64,000 nucleotides of DNA from assembly GCA_964628985.1 (NCBI GenBank), contig CAZVNJ010000011.1:1-64000 (forward strand), in the 5' to 3' direction. The notes below the pieces were generated by a model. The model was not told the origin of the DNA, did not search any database, and was given only the letters and a program-made list of their open reading frames with translations. This DNA is from SURF-43 sp964628985. Lineage in GTDB: Bacteria; Chloroflexota; Dehalococcoidia; UBA2979. The position numbers were made by a program, and so were the translations under genes. Positions 8,370-20,130 of this stretch are shown here, one piece after another. The first letter of the stretch is position 1. Every line of letters begins with the position of its first letter.

Positions 8370-8750
8370 TTAGCGATGCAACCGTGCCTCGCGGTCACGG
8401 TCATCGCCGTGGTCGCCGTCCTCCTGCTCGTCGCGGGGGTCATCGTCGCGGTGTTCCGTGCGGTCGATCGGCAGGTCGGTCCGGGGCGACTCCACCTGAT
8501 TCACGCCGATCCGGACCTCAGGTGCCTTCGCGGCGAGGCTCGAGCGGTCAGCGGAACCCGACAGAGCACCCCGCGCGGAGCCCGTGCCCGAGGGAGCGGG
8601 GACCTCGCCTGCCGCGACCGCGGGTGGCTGGGCGGCTATCGGCTGCGGCTGTTGGTCAGCCGCAAGACCTAGTCCTACCAGACCAAGGGCGAGCGCCACT
8701 CCGGCGCCGAGTGCGCTCTGCGTCAGGATCCGCTGCTGTCGCTGGTCCAC
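8370..8750 (-). CDS. Putative small membrane-anchored protein
   Basis: This 126-residue frame starts with GTG behind GGGAGG. It begins with charged VDQRQQR, followed by one hydrophobic segment (residues ~13-31, GAGVALALGLVGLGLAA), then a Pro/Ala/Gln-rich stretch and a strongly acidic/basic C-terminal tail rich in Asp and Arg. This predicts a signal anchor with an extracytoplasmic disordered tail. The opposite strand holds an overlapping frame with a hydrophobic start, so the coding strand is not certain. The start signal, codon choice and divergent position relative to the PAC2 gene favour this one. Confidence 0.45.
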   Translation of the reverse strand: MDQRQQRILTQSALGAGVALALGLVGLGLAADQQPQPIAAQPPAVAAGEVPAPSGTGSARGALSGSADRSSLAAKAPEVRIGVNQVESPRTDLPIDRTEHRDDDPRDEQEDGDHGDDRDREARLHR

Positions 8751-8849
8751 CTCGTCCCACCCTCCCTGCACTCTGATGCAACGAGGATGAACGCGGCGCC
8801 GTTGAGCCCGCTGTGTGATTGACATGAGGGCGCTGTGCATCCGGCGCGC

Positions 8850-8855
8850 TATCCT
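8850..8855 (+). promoter_or_regulatory. -10 box giving a leaderless PAC2 transcript
   Basis: TATCCT ends six bases before the ATG at 8862, so transcription should start on the A of the start codon. No Shine-Dalgarno is present. A TTGACA lies at 8819-8824, but its spacing of 25 bases is too long for a standard promoter. Confidence 0.45.
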
Positions 8856-8861
8856 GACCGC

Positions 8862-9788
8862 ATGCCAGAATCCTCGATTCCAGAATCCCTGCGCCTGGTC
8901 GCGGAGCCGACGCTCCGGCGCCCCCTCCTGATCGCCGGATTCCAGGGCTGGAACGACGCCGGAGAGGCCGCCAGCAGCGCCGTCCGCTTCGTGCATCGAC
9001 GCTGGCGCTGCGATCCGCTCGGCGACATCGACCCCGAGGAGTTCTACGACTTTACGCAGATCCGCCCCCAGGTCCGGCTGGAGCGCGGCGAGCGCATCGT
9101 CGAATGGCCGCCGAACCTCTTCTCGAGCAAACGTGCGGATGGCCTCGACCGCGACGTGATCCTGCTCTCTGGGATCGAGCCTCATACGGCGTGGCGGTCT
9201 TACATCGAGTGCGTCACGGCAGTCTGCGAGAAGTTTCAGGTGGAGGGGGTCGTCATCCTCGGCGCCCTGCTGGCGGAGGTGAGCCACGCCCGCCCCGTCC
9301 GCGTCAGCGGCTCGGCCTCCGCCGACTGGCTTGCCCGCCCGCTCGGCCTCACCACTCGTACGAGGTCCACCTACCAGGGCCCGACCGGGATCGTCGGGGT
9401 GCTGACGCAGGCTCTTCGCGATCGAGGGATCGCGACCGCGAGCCTGTGGGCGAACATGCCGTTTTACGTCCAGCGCACCCCGAACCCGAAGGGCTCCCTC
9501 GCGCTCCTGGAGCGCTTGAACCGTGCGTTCGGATTCGGCCTCAATCTGCACGACCTCGAGGTGTTCGCCGCGCGATTCGAAGCACAGATCGCGGGCGACA
9601 TCGAGGAGAACGCCGAGATCGCCGAATACGCTCGTCGCGTCGCCTCGATTGCGGACGAAGAAGAGGATGACGACGAGGAAACCCTCGACGAGCCACAGAC
9701 CTCAGAGGAACTCCCAGACGCCGCCTCGATGGTGGAAGACCTCGAGCGGTTCCTGCGCGAGCAGCGCGGGCAGCAGGGTCAGTCGTAG
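8862..9788 (+). CDS. PAC2-family protein
   Basis: This 308-residue protein matches the PAC2 (proteasome assembly chaperone 2-like) family. Its features are LLIAGFQGWNDAGEAASSAV near residue 25, a central VEGVVILGALLAEVSHARPV, and GPTGIVGVLTQALRDRG. The C-terminus is very acidic (several Glu/Asp clusters). In actinobacteria and relatives PAC2 proteins are widespread and of unclear role, with proteasome-related chaperoning proposed from homology only. No proteasome genes are seen in the window. Confidence 0.88.
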   Translation: MPESSIPESLRLVAEPTLRRPLLIAGFQGWNDAGEAASSAVRFVHRRWRCDPLGDIDPEEFYDFTQIRPQVRLERGERIVEWPPNLFSSKRADGLDRDVILLSGIEPHTAWRSYIECVTAVCEKFQVEGVVILGALLAEVSHARPVRVSGSASADWLARPLGLTTRTRSTYQGPTGIVGVLTQALRDRGIATASLWANMPFYVQRTPNPKGSLALLERLNRAFGFGLNLHDLEVFAARFEAQIAGDIEENAEIAEYARRVASIADEEEDDDEETLDEPQTSEELPDAASMVEDLERFLREQRGQQGQS

Positions 9789-9816
9789 AAATCTGCAGCC
9801 TGAGGTCGCTCCTCAC

Positions 9817-9845
9817 TTGAGCGGCATCAACTCGCGGCGTATCCT
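9817..9845 (+). promoter_or_regulatory. Promoter of the pyrimidine operon
   Basis: -35 TTGAGC (9817-9822), 17-base spacer, -10 TATCCT (9840-9845). Transcription would start near 9852, leaving a leader of about 190 bases before pyrR. Confidence 0.7.
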
Positions 9846-9860
9846 GCCGGAAACGCCCCA

Positions 9861-9903
9861 GCGTTTGCTTTAAGTCCGGTCCTGTGAGGCCGGGAAGGAA
9901 CGC
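9861..9903 (+). promoter_or_regulatory. PyrR-binding RNA element (attenuator anti-antiterminator)
   Basis: The leader contains AAGTCCGGTCCTGTGAGGC at 9872-9890, which matches the PyrR-binding loop consensus (ARUCC...GNGAGGC...). It is enclosed by complementary GCGTT (9861-9865) and AACGC (9899-9903) arms. In Bacillus-type pyr operons PyrR plus UMP stabilises this hairpin so that the downstream terminator forms. A terminator does follow, at 9972-10001, and pyrR is the first gene. Confidence 0.78.
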
Positions 9904-9971
9904 GGAATGCACATGCAGACGCCCTCGGGCGCCGGCTCGAACTCGTACACGAATGCGCTCGCCAGCGCTGA

Positions 9972-10001
9972 CGCCTCCTCGCTTCCCGGGGAGGCATTTT
10001 T
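9972..10001 (+). terminator. Attenuator terminator before pyrR
   Basis: GCCTCC (9973-9978) pairs with GGAGGC (9990-9995) and is followed directly by ATTTTT. It lies in the untranslated leader between the pyr promoter and pyrR, the position expected for PyrR-controlled attenuation. Confidence 0.75.
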
Positions 10002-10043
10002 GTGCCCACCGGGCCGGTGTCCCCTCCATCCGGAGGTGCTCCG

Positions 10044-10586
10044 ATGAATTCTGGAAATGTCCTGGACGCTGACGGCATCCGGCGCGCGGTCCGGCGCATC
10101 GCCCACGAGATCGTGGAGTCGAACCAAGGCACCGGTGGGCTCGTCCTCGTGGGAATCCAGCGTGGCGGCGCCGTCCTCGCACGTCGCATTGCCGAGCAGA
10201 TCGAGGCCATCGAGGGAGCGCGCCCTCCTCTCGGCTCGCTCGACGTCACGCTCTACCGTGACGACCTCGCACGCCGTGGCATCCAGCCCCAGCCGCAGCC
10301 AAGCGACCTCCCGGACATCGAGGGCAAGACCGTCGTGCTGGTGGACGACGTGCTGATGACCGGCCGCACCGTCCGCGCCGCCCTCGACGGGATGAACGAC
10401 TACGGGCGCCCCCGCGCCGTGCGGCTCGCCGTCCTCGTGGACCGCGGGCACCGAGAACTGCCGATCCGCGCCGACCTGGTCGGCAAGAACATTCCGACAG
10501 CCGTGCATGACGATGTGCGCGTGATGCTGGAGGAACTCGACGGGAGCGACGCAGTGGTCGTCGTCTCCGGGAGGGTGACCGCATGA
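10044..10586 (+). CDS. pyrR: PyrR bifunctional regulator / uracil phosphoribosyltransferase
   Basis: This 180-residue protein has the PRPP-binding motif VVLVDDVLMTGRTVRAAL (about residues 95-112) and GGLVLVGIQRGGAVLARRI near residue 32, both typical of PyrR. It binds UMP and the pyr leader RNA to promote termination, and may also make UMP from uracil and PRPP. The ATG at 10044 has a CGGAGGTG site. It is the first gene of the operon and shares ATGA with pyrB. Confidence 0.95.
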   Translation: MNSGNVLDADGIRRAVRRIAHEIVESNQGTGGLVLVGIQRGGAVLARRIAEQIEAIEGARPPLGSLDVTLYRDDLARRGIQPQPQPSDLPDIEGKTVVLVDDVLMTGRTVRAALDGMNDYGRPRAVRLAVLVDRGHRELPIRADLVGKNIPTAVHDDVRVMLEELDGSDAVVVVSGRVTA

Positions 10587-11602
10587 CCGCAGAGACCCCC
10601 ACCCGCACCCGTAGCGCCACGCCCCCTGCTTGGCGGCACACTGACGTGCTCGACCTCGACGACTTCGGTGTCGACGAAATCGAGACCGTGCTGACCCTGG
10701 CCGACCGGATGCGGGAGGTCCTGGACCGGCGCATCGCGCGCGTGCCTGCTCTGCGCGGTTACACCGTGGTCAACCTCTTCTATGAGCCTTCGACGCGGAC
10801 GCGGGCCTCGTTCGAACTGGCGGGCAAGGTCCTCGGCGCGGATGTGATCACGATCACCACGGCTACCTCGAGCGTGGTGAAGGGTGAATCACTCATTGAC
10901 ACCGTCCGGACGCTACGGGCAATGCGGGCTGACTCGATCGTGATGCGGCACTCGATGGCCGGAGCAGCCTACCTCGCTGCCGACCACACGGACGCCTCCA
11001 TCATCAACGCCGGAGACGGCGCGCACGCGCACCCCACACAGGCGTTGCTGGACCTGTACACGATCCGCAAGCGCGTGGGCGACCTCCGAGGCAAGCGTGT
11101 CGTGATGGTGGGTGACATCTCCCACTCGCGAGTCGCCCGCTCTGACATGTGGGGGCTCACAGCCCTTGGCGCGGAGGTGGTCGTCTGCGGCCCCCCGACA
11201 CTGCTGCCGCGAGGACTCCGCCCGGGCGACCGGCCATCCCACGCAGAGTCCGCACTCCCTCCCGTGATCATCGAGACCGAGATCGACCGGGCCATCGAAG
11301 GCGCGGATGTGGTGATGGCGCTTCGTCTGCAGAGCGAGCGCCAGCAGGGTGGCCTGCTCCCCTCGCTGCACGAGTATTCGCAGTTCTACCAGGTGACCGC
11401 GGAGCGGCTGAAGCGCGCAAAACCGGGGCACTTGCTGATGCACCCGGGGCCGAAGAACGAGGGTGTCGAGATCGCCGCGGCAGTCGCCTCCGGGAGTTCC
11501 TCCATCATCGAGGAGCAGGTGACCAACGGCGTCGCCGTGCGGATGGCGCTGCTCTACCTCCTCTCAGGCCGCACCGAGTTGTCCGGCGAGGAGGCCCGCT
11601 GA
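10583..11602 (+). CDS. pyrB: Aspartate carbamoyltransferase catalytic subunit
   Basis: This 339-residue enzyme condenses carbamoyl phosphate and aspartate to carbamoyl aspartate. It shows the carbamoyl-phosphate motif FYEPSTRTRASFEL (about residues 65-78), GDGAHAHPTQALLDLYTI, and MHPGPKNEGVEI near the C-terminus. No pyrI regulatory subunit is present, in line with PyrR-type control. The start overlaps pyrR by four bases and the stop overlaps pyrC by one. Confidence 0.96.
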   Translation: MTAETPTRTRSATPPAWRHTDVLDLDDFGVDEIETVLTLADRMREVLDRRIARVPALRGYTVVNLFYEPSTRTRASFELAGKVLGADVITITTATSSVVKGESLIDTVRTLRAMRADSIVMRHSMAGAAYLAADHTDASIINAGDGAHAHPTQALLDLYTIRKRVGDLRGKRVVMVGDISHSRVARSDMWGLTALGAEVVVCGPPTLLPRGLRPGDRPSHAESALPPVIIETEIDRAIEGADVVMALRLQSERQQGGLLPSLHEYSQFYQVTAERLKRAKPGHLLMHPGPKNEGVEIAAAVASGSSSIIEEQVTNGVAVRMALLYLLSGRTELSGEEAR

Positions 11603-12945
11603 TGGCGACCCTCGCGATCCACAACGGCAGGGTCATCGACCCGGCGCTCGGCCGGGACGGCATCGCCGACGTCGTCATCGTGGACGGCCGTATCGCGCGT
11701 GTCGGCCCGAACGAGGGCGACATGGTGGTTGAGGCCGAGCGGATTGACGCGACGGGCCTCGTGGTCACGCCCGGCTTTGTGGACCTGCATACGCACCTGC
11801 GTGAGCCAGGGTTCGAGGGCAAGGAGACCATCCGCACGGGCACCCTTGCCGCGGCTCGCGGTGGCTACACCACGGTCTGCGCGATGGCCAACACACGCCC
11901 CGCGATGGACAGCCGCGCGGCGATCGAGTCCCTGCTACGCGAGGCAGAGCGCTCCGGACTCATCCGTGTCCTTCCCATCGGATGCATCACTCGGGGGCGC
12001 GAGGGTGCAGAGCTCGCCCCCGCCGGTGAACTGGCCGGGGCTGGCGTGGTGGCGCTCTCTGACGATGGCGACGCCGTTGCCGACCCCAGTCTGATGCGCC
12101 ATGCCCTTGAGTACGCCACACGCTGGGGTCTCCCGGTCGCGCAGCACTGCGAGGACCCTCACTTGATCCGCGACGGCCAGATGCACGAAGGGTGGGTCGC
12201 CACCCGCCTCGGCCTGCGTGGCCGGCCCGCGAGCGCCGAGGAGACCTTTGTCGCACGAGACATCGCCCTCGCCGAGCTCACGGGCGGACATCTGCACATC
12301 TGCCACGTCTCCACTGCCGGCTCCGTGGCGCTCATCGCGGCCGCAAAGGCGCGAGGCGCGCGCGTCACCGCCGAGGTCACGCCCCACCATCTCACCCTCA
12401 CACATGAAGAGGTGGCCTTCGGAGACGACTACCGGACGATCCACTACCGCACGAACGCGAAGGTGAACCCGCCCCTGCGCGAGGAGACTGACCTCGCCGC
12501 GCTACGTGCTGCGCTACGTTCGGGAGTCATCGACGCGGTGGCCACCGACCACGCCCCGCATGGACAGGGCGACAAGGAGATCGAATTCGACCTCGCTGCG
12601 CCGGGGCTCACGATGCTCGAGACTTCCTACGGCCTCTGCATGAAGTTGGTGCACGACGGCGACATCGACTTGCCCACACTGATCGAACGGATGACCATCG
12701 GGCCGGTACGCGCCTGGGGCCTCGATGTCCGTGCCGGCTACGACGGCCTCGGCACGCTTGCCCCCGGCGGTCCCGGGGACGTGGCCATCCTCGATCCGGA
12801 CGCGGACTGGATCGTCGATCCCTCCACCTTTGCGTCGAAGGGCAAGAACACGCCGCTGGCTGGACGGACACTGCGCGGCATGGTGGTCGCCACGGTGTTC
12901 GGCGGCCGCCTGGTGCACGAGACGGGACGGGTGGTCGCCCTGTGA
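11602..12945 (+). CDS. pyrC: Dihydroorotase
   Basis: This 447-residue amidohydrolase cyclises carbamoyl aspartate to dihydroorotate. The metal site begins with VDLHTHLREPGFEGKETI (about residues 58-75). Further metal/substrate residues are in VAQHCEDPHLI, GGHLHICHVST and VATDHAPHG (catalytic Asp). Length and motifs are those of class I dihydroorotase. The ATG at 11602 overlaps the pyrB stop (TGATG). The last codons overlap the GTG of carA, so the genes are translationally coupled. Confidence 0.95.
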   Translation: MATLAIHNGRVIDPALGRDGIADVVIVDGRIARVGPNEGDMVVEAERIDATGLVVTPGFVDLHTHLREPGFEGKETIRTGTLAAARGGYTTVCAMANTRPAMDSRAAIESLLREAERSGLIRVLPIGCITRGREGAELAPAGELAGAGVVALSDDGDAVADPSLMRHALEYATRWGLPVAQHCEDPHLIRDGQMHEGWVATRLGLRGRPASAEETFVARDIALAELTGGHLHICHVSTAGSVALIAAAKARGARVTAEVTPHHLTLTHEEVAFGDDYRTIHYRTNAKVNPPLREETDLAALRAALRSGVIDAVATDHAPHGQGDKEIEFDLAAPGLTMLETSYGLCMKLVHDGDIDLPTLIERMTIGPVRAWGLDVRAGYDGLGTLAPGGPGDVAILDPDADWIVDPSTFASKGKNTPLAGRTLRGMVVATVFGGRLVHETGRVVAL

Positions 12946-14096
12946 GCCTGCTACGCACCTCGGATCGCCCTCGCGCGCTCCTCGTCCTCGCGGACGGGCG
13001 GGCCTTCGAGGGCGTCGGCGTCGGCGCGGACCGCCGTTCCACGGGCGAGGTGGTCTTCAACACGTCGATGTCTGGCTACCAGGAGGCTCTGACTGACCCC
13101 TCTTACCGCGGCCAGATCCTCACCGCCACCTTCCCGCTGCAGGGCAATTACGGCATCGATGAGGGCACGGACGAGAGCCGCGAGGTGCAGGTGCGCGGCT
13201 TCGTCGTGCGCGAGATGACCGACCTCCCCTCACACTGGCACTCACGGTCGACGCTCCACCAGTACCTCGCCGACCGCGGGATCCCCGGCATCGCCGAGGT
13301 GGACACGCGCGCCCTCACCCGCCACCTCCGCTCCCGCGGCGTGGTGATGGGGACGATCACGCGTGACGAGACCATCGAGGAGGCGCTCGCACGGCTGCAC
13401 CGCGAGCCGGACTATGCGGGCGTCGACTACGTGGCCACCGTCTCCACAGACGCGCCGTACCAGTTCCGCGACCCGCGGGTCATCCTGGACCTCCCGGAGG
13501 ACGGGAATCCTCCGCCGCACGTCGTGGTGCTGGACCTCGGGGTCAAGCGCAACATCATGCGGCTGCTGCGCCAGCGCGGCGCGGCTGTGACCGCCGTCCC
13601 GCATACCTCGACGGCCGAGGACATCCTGGCGTTGCGGCCGGACGGGGTCCTCATCTCTCCCGGACCAGGTGACCCGATGCTGCTAGATCACGTGGTGGCC
13701 ACAGCTCGCGGGCTCGTCGGGCGGACGCCGGTGATGGGGATCTGCCTCGGCCACCAGGTCATTGGCAGGCTCTTCGGCGCGGACACCTACAAATTGAAGT
13801 TCGGGCATCGAGGCGCGAACCACCCGGTGCGCGACGAGGCCACCGGCCGGGTGTACATCACAGCGCAGAACCACGGGTTCGCCGTGGATGGGGACGGGCT
13901 GACATCGGACGTGATGGCGAGCCAGGTGCACCTGAACGACGGCACGGTCGAGGGGCTCCAGCACCGCTCGGAGCCGGTCTTCACCATCCAGTACCACGCC
14001 GAAGCCTCGCCGGGGCCCAACGACACCGAGTTCCTGTTCGACAGGTTCATGTCATCCGTACGATCGGGTGACGCCGTCCGACACGTCCGCTCGTAG
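12942..14096 (+). CDS. carA: Carbamoyl-phosphate synthase small (glutaminase) subunit
   Basis: This 384-residue protein has an N-terminal CPSase-small domain (GEVVFNTSMSGYQEALTDPS) and a C-terminal class I glutamine amidotransferase with the nucleophile in GICLGHQVIGRLFG. The His/Glu pair is in IQYHAEASPGPNDTEF. It supplies ammonia from glutamine to CarB. It starts with GTG overlapping the pyrC stop by four bases. Unusually, two unrelated genes separate it from carB. Confidence 0.95.
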   Translation: MSLLRTSDRPRALLVLADGRAFEGVGVGADRRSTGEVVFNTSMSGYQEALTDPSYRGQILTATFPLQGNYGIDEGTDESREVQVRGFVVREMTDLPSHWHSRSTLHQYLADRGIPGIAEVDTRALTRHLRSRGVVMGTITRDETIEEALARLHREPDYAGVDYVATVSTDAPYQFRDPRVILDLPEDGNPPPHVVVLDLGVKRNIMRLLRQRGAAVTAVPHTSTAEDILALRPDGVLISPGPGDPMLLDHVVATARGLVGRTPVMGICLGHQVIGRLFGADTYKLKFGHRGANHPVRDEATGRVYITAQNHGFAVDGDGLTSDVMASQVHLNDGTVEGLQHRSEPVFTIQYHAEASPGPNDTEFLFDRFMSSVRSGDAVRHVRS

Positions 14097-14122
14097 CGGC
14101 GTCGGTACGGGAGGAGGAGAGC

Positions 14123-14602
14123 ATGCCAGTCAACGTCCGTCAGGCCTCGCGGTCCGATGCCGCCGCGATCGCTGAGATCATCACTGAACTCCAGCGGGAG
14201 AAGGAGCCAGTCGGGTTCCAGGGCGCCTGGGACGAGGCCCGCGTGCTTCAGCAGATGGAGCGGCAGGGTGACGCCGGCTCCTACTTCGTGGTGGAGGACA
14301 CCGACCGTGGAGGCCGGATCCTCGGCTTCGCGGCGATCGACTTCAACTCCGAGGATCCGGACCAGGCCTCGTTCGGCGCGTGGATCCGCGAGGTAAACCG
14401 ACGCCAGGGTCACGCCTCGCGACTGGCAGAGGAGTGCCTCGCGTTCGCCCGGACGCGCGGATATAAGCGCATCCGTGCTCGGCTCCCAGAGAACAACGAG
14501 GCCGCCCTGTCCTATCTTTCCTCCATCGGCGCCCTCGTACCTCTCTTCAACCCGGGCACGACGTTTGAACTCCCGATCTACCAGGAGAACGACCGCTCAT
14601 GA
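14123..14602 (+). CDS. GNAT-family N-acetyltransferase
   Basis: This 159-residue protein has the GNAT fold order: NVRQASRSDAAAIAEII at the start, beta strands GRILGFAAIDF, and an acetyl-CoA loop region EVNRRQGHASRLAEECLAFAR followed by YKRIRARLPENNEAALSYL. The acceptor is unknown. It has a strong GGGAGGAGGAG site and sits inside the pyrimidine operon between carA and carB, overlapping the next gene by four bases. It is therefore co-expressed with carbamoyl-phosphate synthesis. Confidence 0.83.
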   Translation: MPVNVRQASRSDAAAIAEIITELQREKEPVGFQGAWDEARVLQQMERQGDAGSYFVVEDTDRGGRILGFAAIDFNSEDPDQASFGAWIREVNRRQGHASRLAEECLAFARTRGYKRIRARLPENNEAALSYLSSIGALVPLFNPGTTFELPIYQENDRS

Positions 14603-15354
14603 CCACAGGCATCGATGTCGCAAGCGAGTATGCGGAGGCGCGCGAGCGCGACTGGTCCGACTTCACGGGGCGGCGCGACGGGTTGCCGGACTACTGGGGC
14701 CTCTGGGAGGGCCGGTCGTTCAACTGGAAGGTGCCGATCGAATACCTCCAGCCGGTCGGACTGGAGGCGCCCGCCACCTTCGAGGCGCTACAGCCGCTGC
14801 TCGAACGACTTGCCTCGATGGATGAGGTCGAGGTCGCGCCGATCCCGTGGCTACACATCACCTGGTGCCGCGTCGGCTTCCTGCGCGCGGCAGACATCAT
14901 GTGGAGCCAGGTGGAGTCCTTCTATGCCTCCTCCAGCCCGCGTCTCCGTCGGATCCCACCCACGACTATCCGCCTGGGCGGGATCTCAGTCGGCGACGGG
15001 GAACGCATCTACCTCGGCGTCGATGACGGCGCAATGTACCGGGAGGCTCGGCGGCAGGCCCGTCTCGGCGTGCCGAAAGTGCACGAGGTAATGAAGGACG
15101 ACCCGCTGGTCACCTCAGATGGGGACCGCTATATCCCGCAGATCGACCTCGCCTACTTCACCGGCCGCGGATCTCGCGAGCGAGTCATCGAGGCGATCGA
15201 ACCGTTCCGCGACATCGCCGTGGGGGACATTGCGCTCACCCACCTGAAGATGGCCCGGATGCCGATTCAGCCACACAGCCACTATGAGGAGATCGACGTC
15301 GTCGCCGAGATGCCGATGCTCGGTGCCGACCACCGCAAGGGGTACCACAACTGA
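14599..15354 (+). CDS. 2H-phosphoesterase-like protein, second motif degenerate
   Basis: This is a 251-residue protein. The segment PIPWLHITWCRVGF (about residue 90) has the H-x-T motif of 2'-5' RNA ligase/2H phosphoesterases. Later, YIPQIDLAYFTG stands where the second H-x-T should be, followed by the expected strand VGDIALTHLKM and a Y...V ending. The His and Thr of the second motif are replaced by Gln and Asp, so classical catalysis is doubtful. The fold assignment is inference from motif order. It is coupled to the GNAT gene by ATGA and precedes carB in the pyr operon. Confidence 0.5.
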   Translation: MTTGIDVASEYAEARERDWSDFTGRRDGLPDYWGLWEGRSFNWKVPIEYLQPVGLEAPATFEALQPLLERLASMDEVEVAPIPWLHITWCRVGFLRAADIMWSQVESFYASSSPRLRRIPPTTIRLGGISVGDGERIYLGVDDGAMYREARRQARLGVPKVHEVMKDDPLVTSDGDRYIPQIDLAYFTGRGSRERVIEAIEPFRDIAVGDIALTHLKMARMPIQPHSHYEEIDVVAEMPMLGADHRKGYHN

Positions 15355-15380
15355 CCACCGCCTCTGACCTTGCCCCCGGC

Positions 15381-18676
<3,296 letters not shown>

Positions 18677-18677
<1 letters not shown>

Positions 18678-19345
18678 TGTCCGCCCGCAGCCCGGCGGTG
18701 CGCGCCGCGCTCTTCGATCTCGACGGGACGCTCGTGGACTCCCTCGACACCATCGCGGAGGCAACGGTCGAGGCATTCGCGAAGCATGGCCATCGAGTGA
18801 CCGCGGAGCAGATCCTGCCGCGCATCGGCCCGCCGATGGAGGTAGTGGCCATCGAAGTGACAGGGGCCGCGCCCGACGAGGCGCAGGCGATGTATGCGAC
18901 GTACCAGGACCTCTACTACACCGAGTACATCCAGCGGACACCGCCGCATGAAGGCGCGCACGCCCTCGTCGAGGCCTTGAGCGCCGCGGGCGTCGCGCTG
19001 GGTGTCGTCACGAACAAGAACGAGTACGGCGGACGCCTCATGGTCACCGTGCAGCAGTGGGAGGGCCGCTTCGCGGCCATCGTCGGCCGTGACACCGCCG
19101 CACACTCGAAGCCGCATCCTGACCCTGCCCTATTCGCCCTCGAGACACTCGGAGTGACGGCTGCCGAGGCGGCCTTCGTCGGAGACACTGAATTCGACAT
19201 GAATTGCGGACGGGACGCCGGCATGGCCTACGTGATCGGCGTGACCGGCGCGCGCACCGCCGAGCACCTGCGGGCCGAAGGTGCCACGCATGTCGTGGAC
19301 TCACTCGCCGAAGTCGGCGCGCTCCTCCTCGGAGGTGCCGCATGA
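18677..19345 (+). CDS. HAD-superfamily phosphatase (phosphoglycolate phosphatase/PpaX-like)
   Basis: All four HAD motifs are present in 222 residues: LFDLDGTLVDSLDTI, VVTNKNEYG, SKPHPDPALF and FVGDTEFDMNCGRDAGM. The helical cap lies between motifs I and II, as in Gph/PpaX proteins. Possible roles are nucleotide or phosphoglycolate dephosphorylation; the sequence does not decide. Its GTG overlaps the carB stop by one base and its stop overlaps the pyrK start, so it is an integral member of the pyr operon. Confidence 0.88.
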
Positions 19346-20121
19346 AGTCGTACACCGTGGAGGTCACGGAGTCGCTACGACTCTATGGCAATACGCATGT
19401 CCTCTGGCTCACCGAGCCCGATGCATTCTCGTCCGCCGCCCCGGGGCAGTTCGTGATGGCGTACTGCGGCGAGGGATGGGACCCGCTGCTGGGGCGCGCC
19501 CTCTCCATCCATCGGCGGCGGGTGAATGTGGACGGGCGGCGCGAGTTCGCGCTTCTCTTCGACCTGGTCGGACGGGGGACGGAGTGGCTGGCGCGCCGGC
19601 GTGAGGGAGACGCCGTGCGCATCGTTGGCCCGCTCGGCCGTGGGTTCGAAGTGCGCGAGCGCGTACAGAAAATGCTCCTCGTCGGCGGCGGGATCGGCTC
19701 AGCGCCGCTTGTCTGGTTCGCCGACGACCTCGTCCGGGACGGCCGCGAGGTCACGCTCGTCCTCGGTGGGCGCGGGGCGGCGCAGATCTTCCCTGCCCAC
19801 CTGCTGCCCCCCGAGGTCGAACTCGTCGTCGCGACTGAAGACGGATCGCTGGGCGAGACCGGCCGTGTGACGGTGCCGTTCCAGCGTCTCCTCCCCTGGT
19901 GCGACCAGGCGTTCGCCTGCGGGCCGGAGCCGATGTTCGAAGCGCTGTATCGAGTCGCCGCGGACTCCGGCCTGCGGAAACCGGTGCAGGGACTCCTGGA
20001 GGCTCGCATGGCGTGCGGCCTGGGAATTTGTTACTCGTGCGCCGTGTTCCCGAAACGCGGCGGCGTCCGGCTGGTATGCCATGACGGCCCGATGTTCGAC
20101 CTGCGCGACCTCTACGGGTAG
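19342..20121 (+). CDS. pyrK: Dihydroorotate dehydrogenase electron-transfer subunit (PyrK)
   Basis: This 259-residue protein has an FAD-binding ferredoxin-reductase layout. The NAD-binding motif is LLVGGGIGSAPLVWFADDL (about residues 112-130) and the C-terminal [2Fe-2S] ligand set is in ACGLGICYSCAVF ... LVCHDGP (Cys-x4-Cys-x2-Cys-x12-Cys). PyrK passes electrons from class 1B PyrD to NAD+. A class 1B pyrD lies 3.2 kb downstream, outside this operon. The ATG at 19342 overlaps the HAD stop and follows a GGAGG. Confidence 0.92.
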   Translation: MKSYTVEVTESLRLYGNTHVLWLTEPDAFSSAAPGQFVMAYCGEGWDPLLGRALSIHRRRVNVDGRREFALLFDLVGRGTEWLARRREGDAVRIVGPLGRGFEVRERVQKMLLVGGGIGSAPLVWFADDLVRDGREVTLVLGGRGAAQIFPAHLLPPEVELVVATEDGSLGETGRVTVPFQRLLPWCDQAFACGPEPMFEALYRVAADSGLRKPVQGLLEARMACGLGICYSCAVFPKRGGVRLVCHDGPMFDLRDLYG

Positions 20122-20130
20122 CGTGGTCAG

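Noticed and set aside
8376..8672. 98-residue plus-strand frame with a hydrophobic N-terminus
   Set aside because: It is the antisense image of an Asp/Arg-rich tail on the minus strand, and its later codons show poor third-position bias. The minus-strand gene was preferred, with low confidence.
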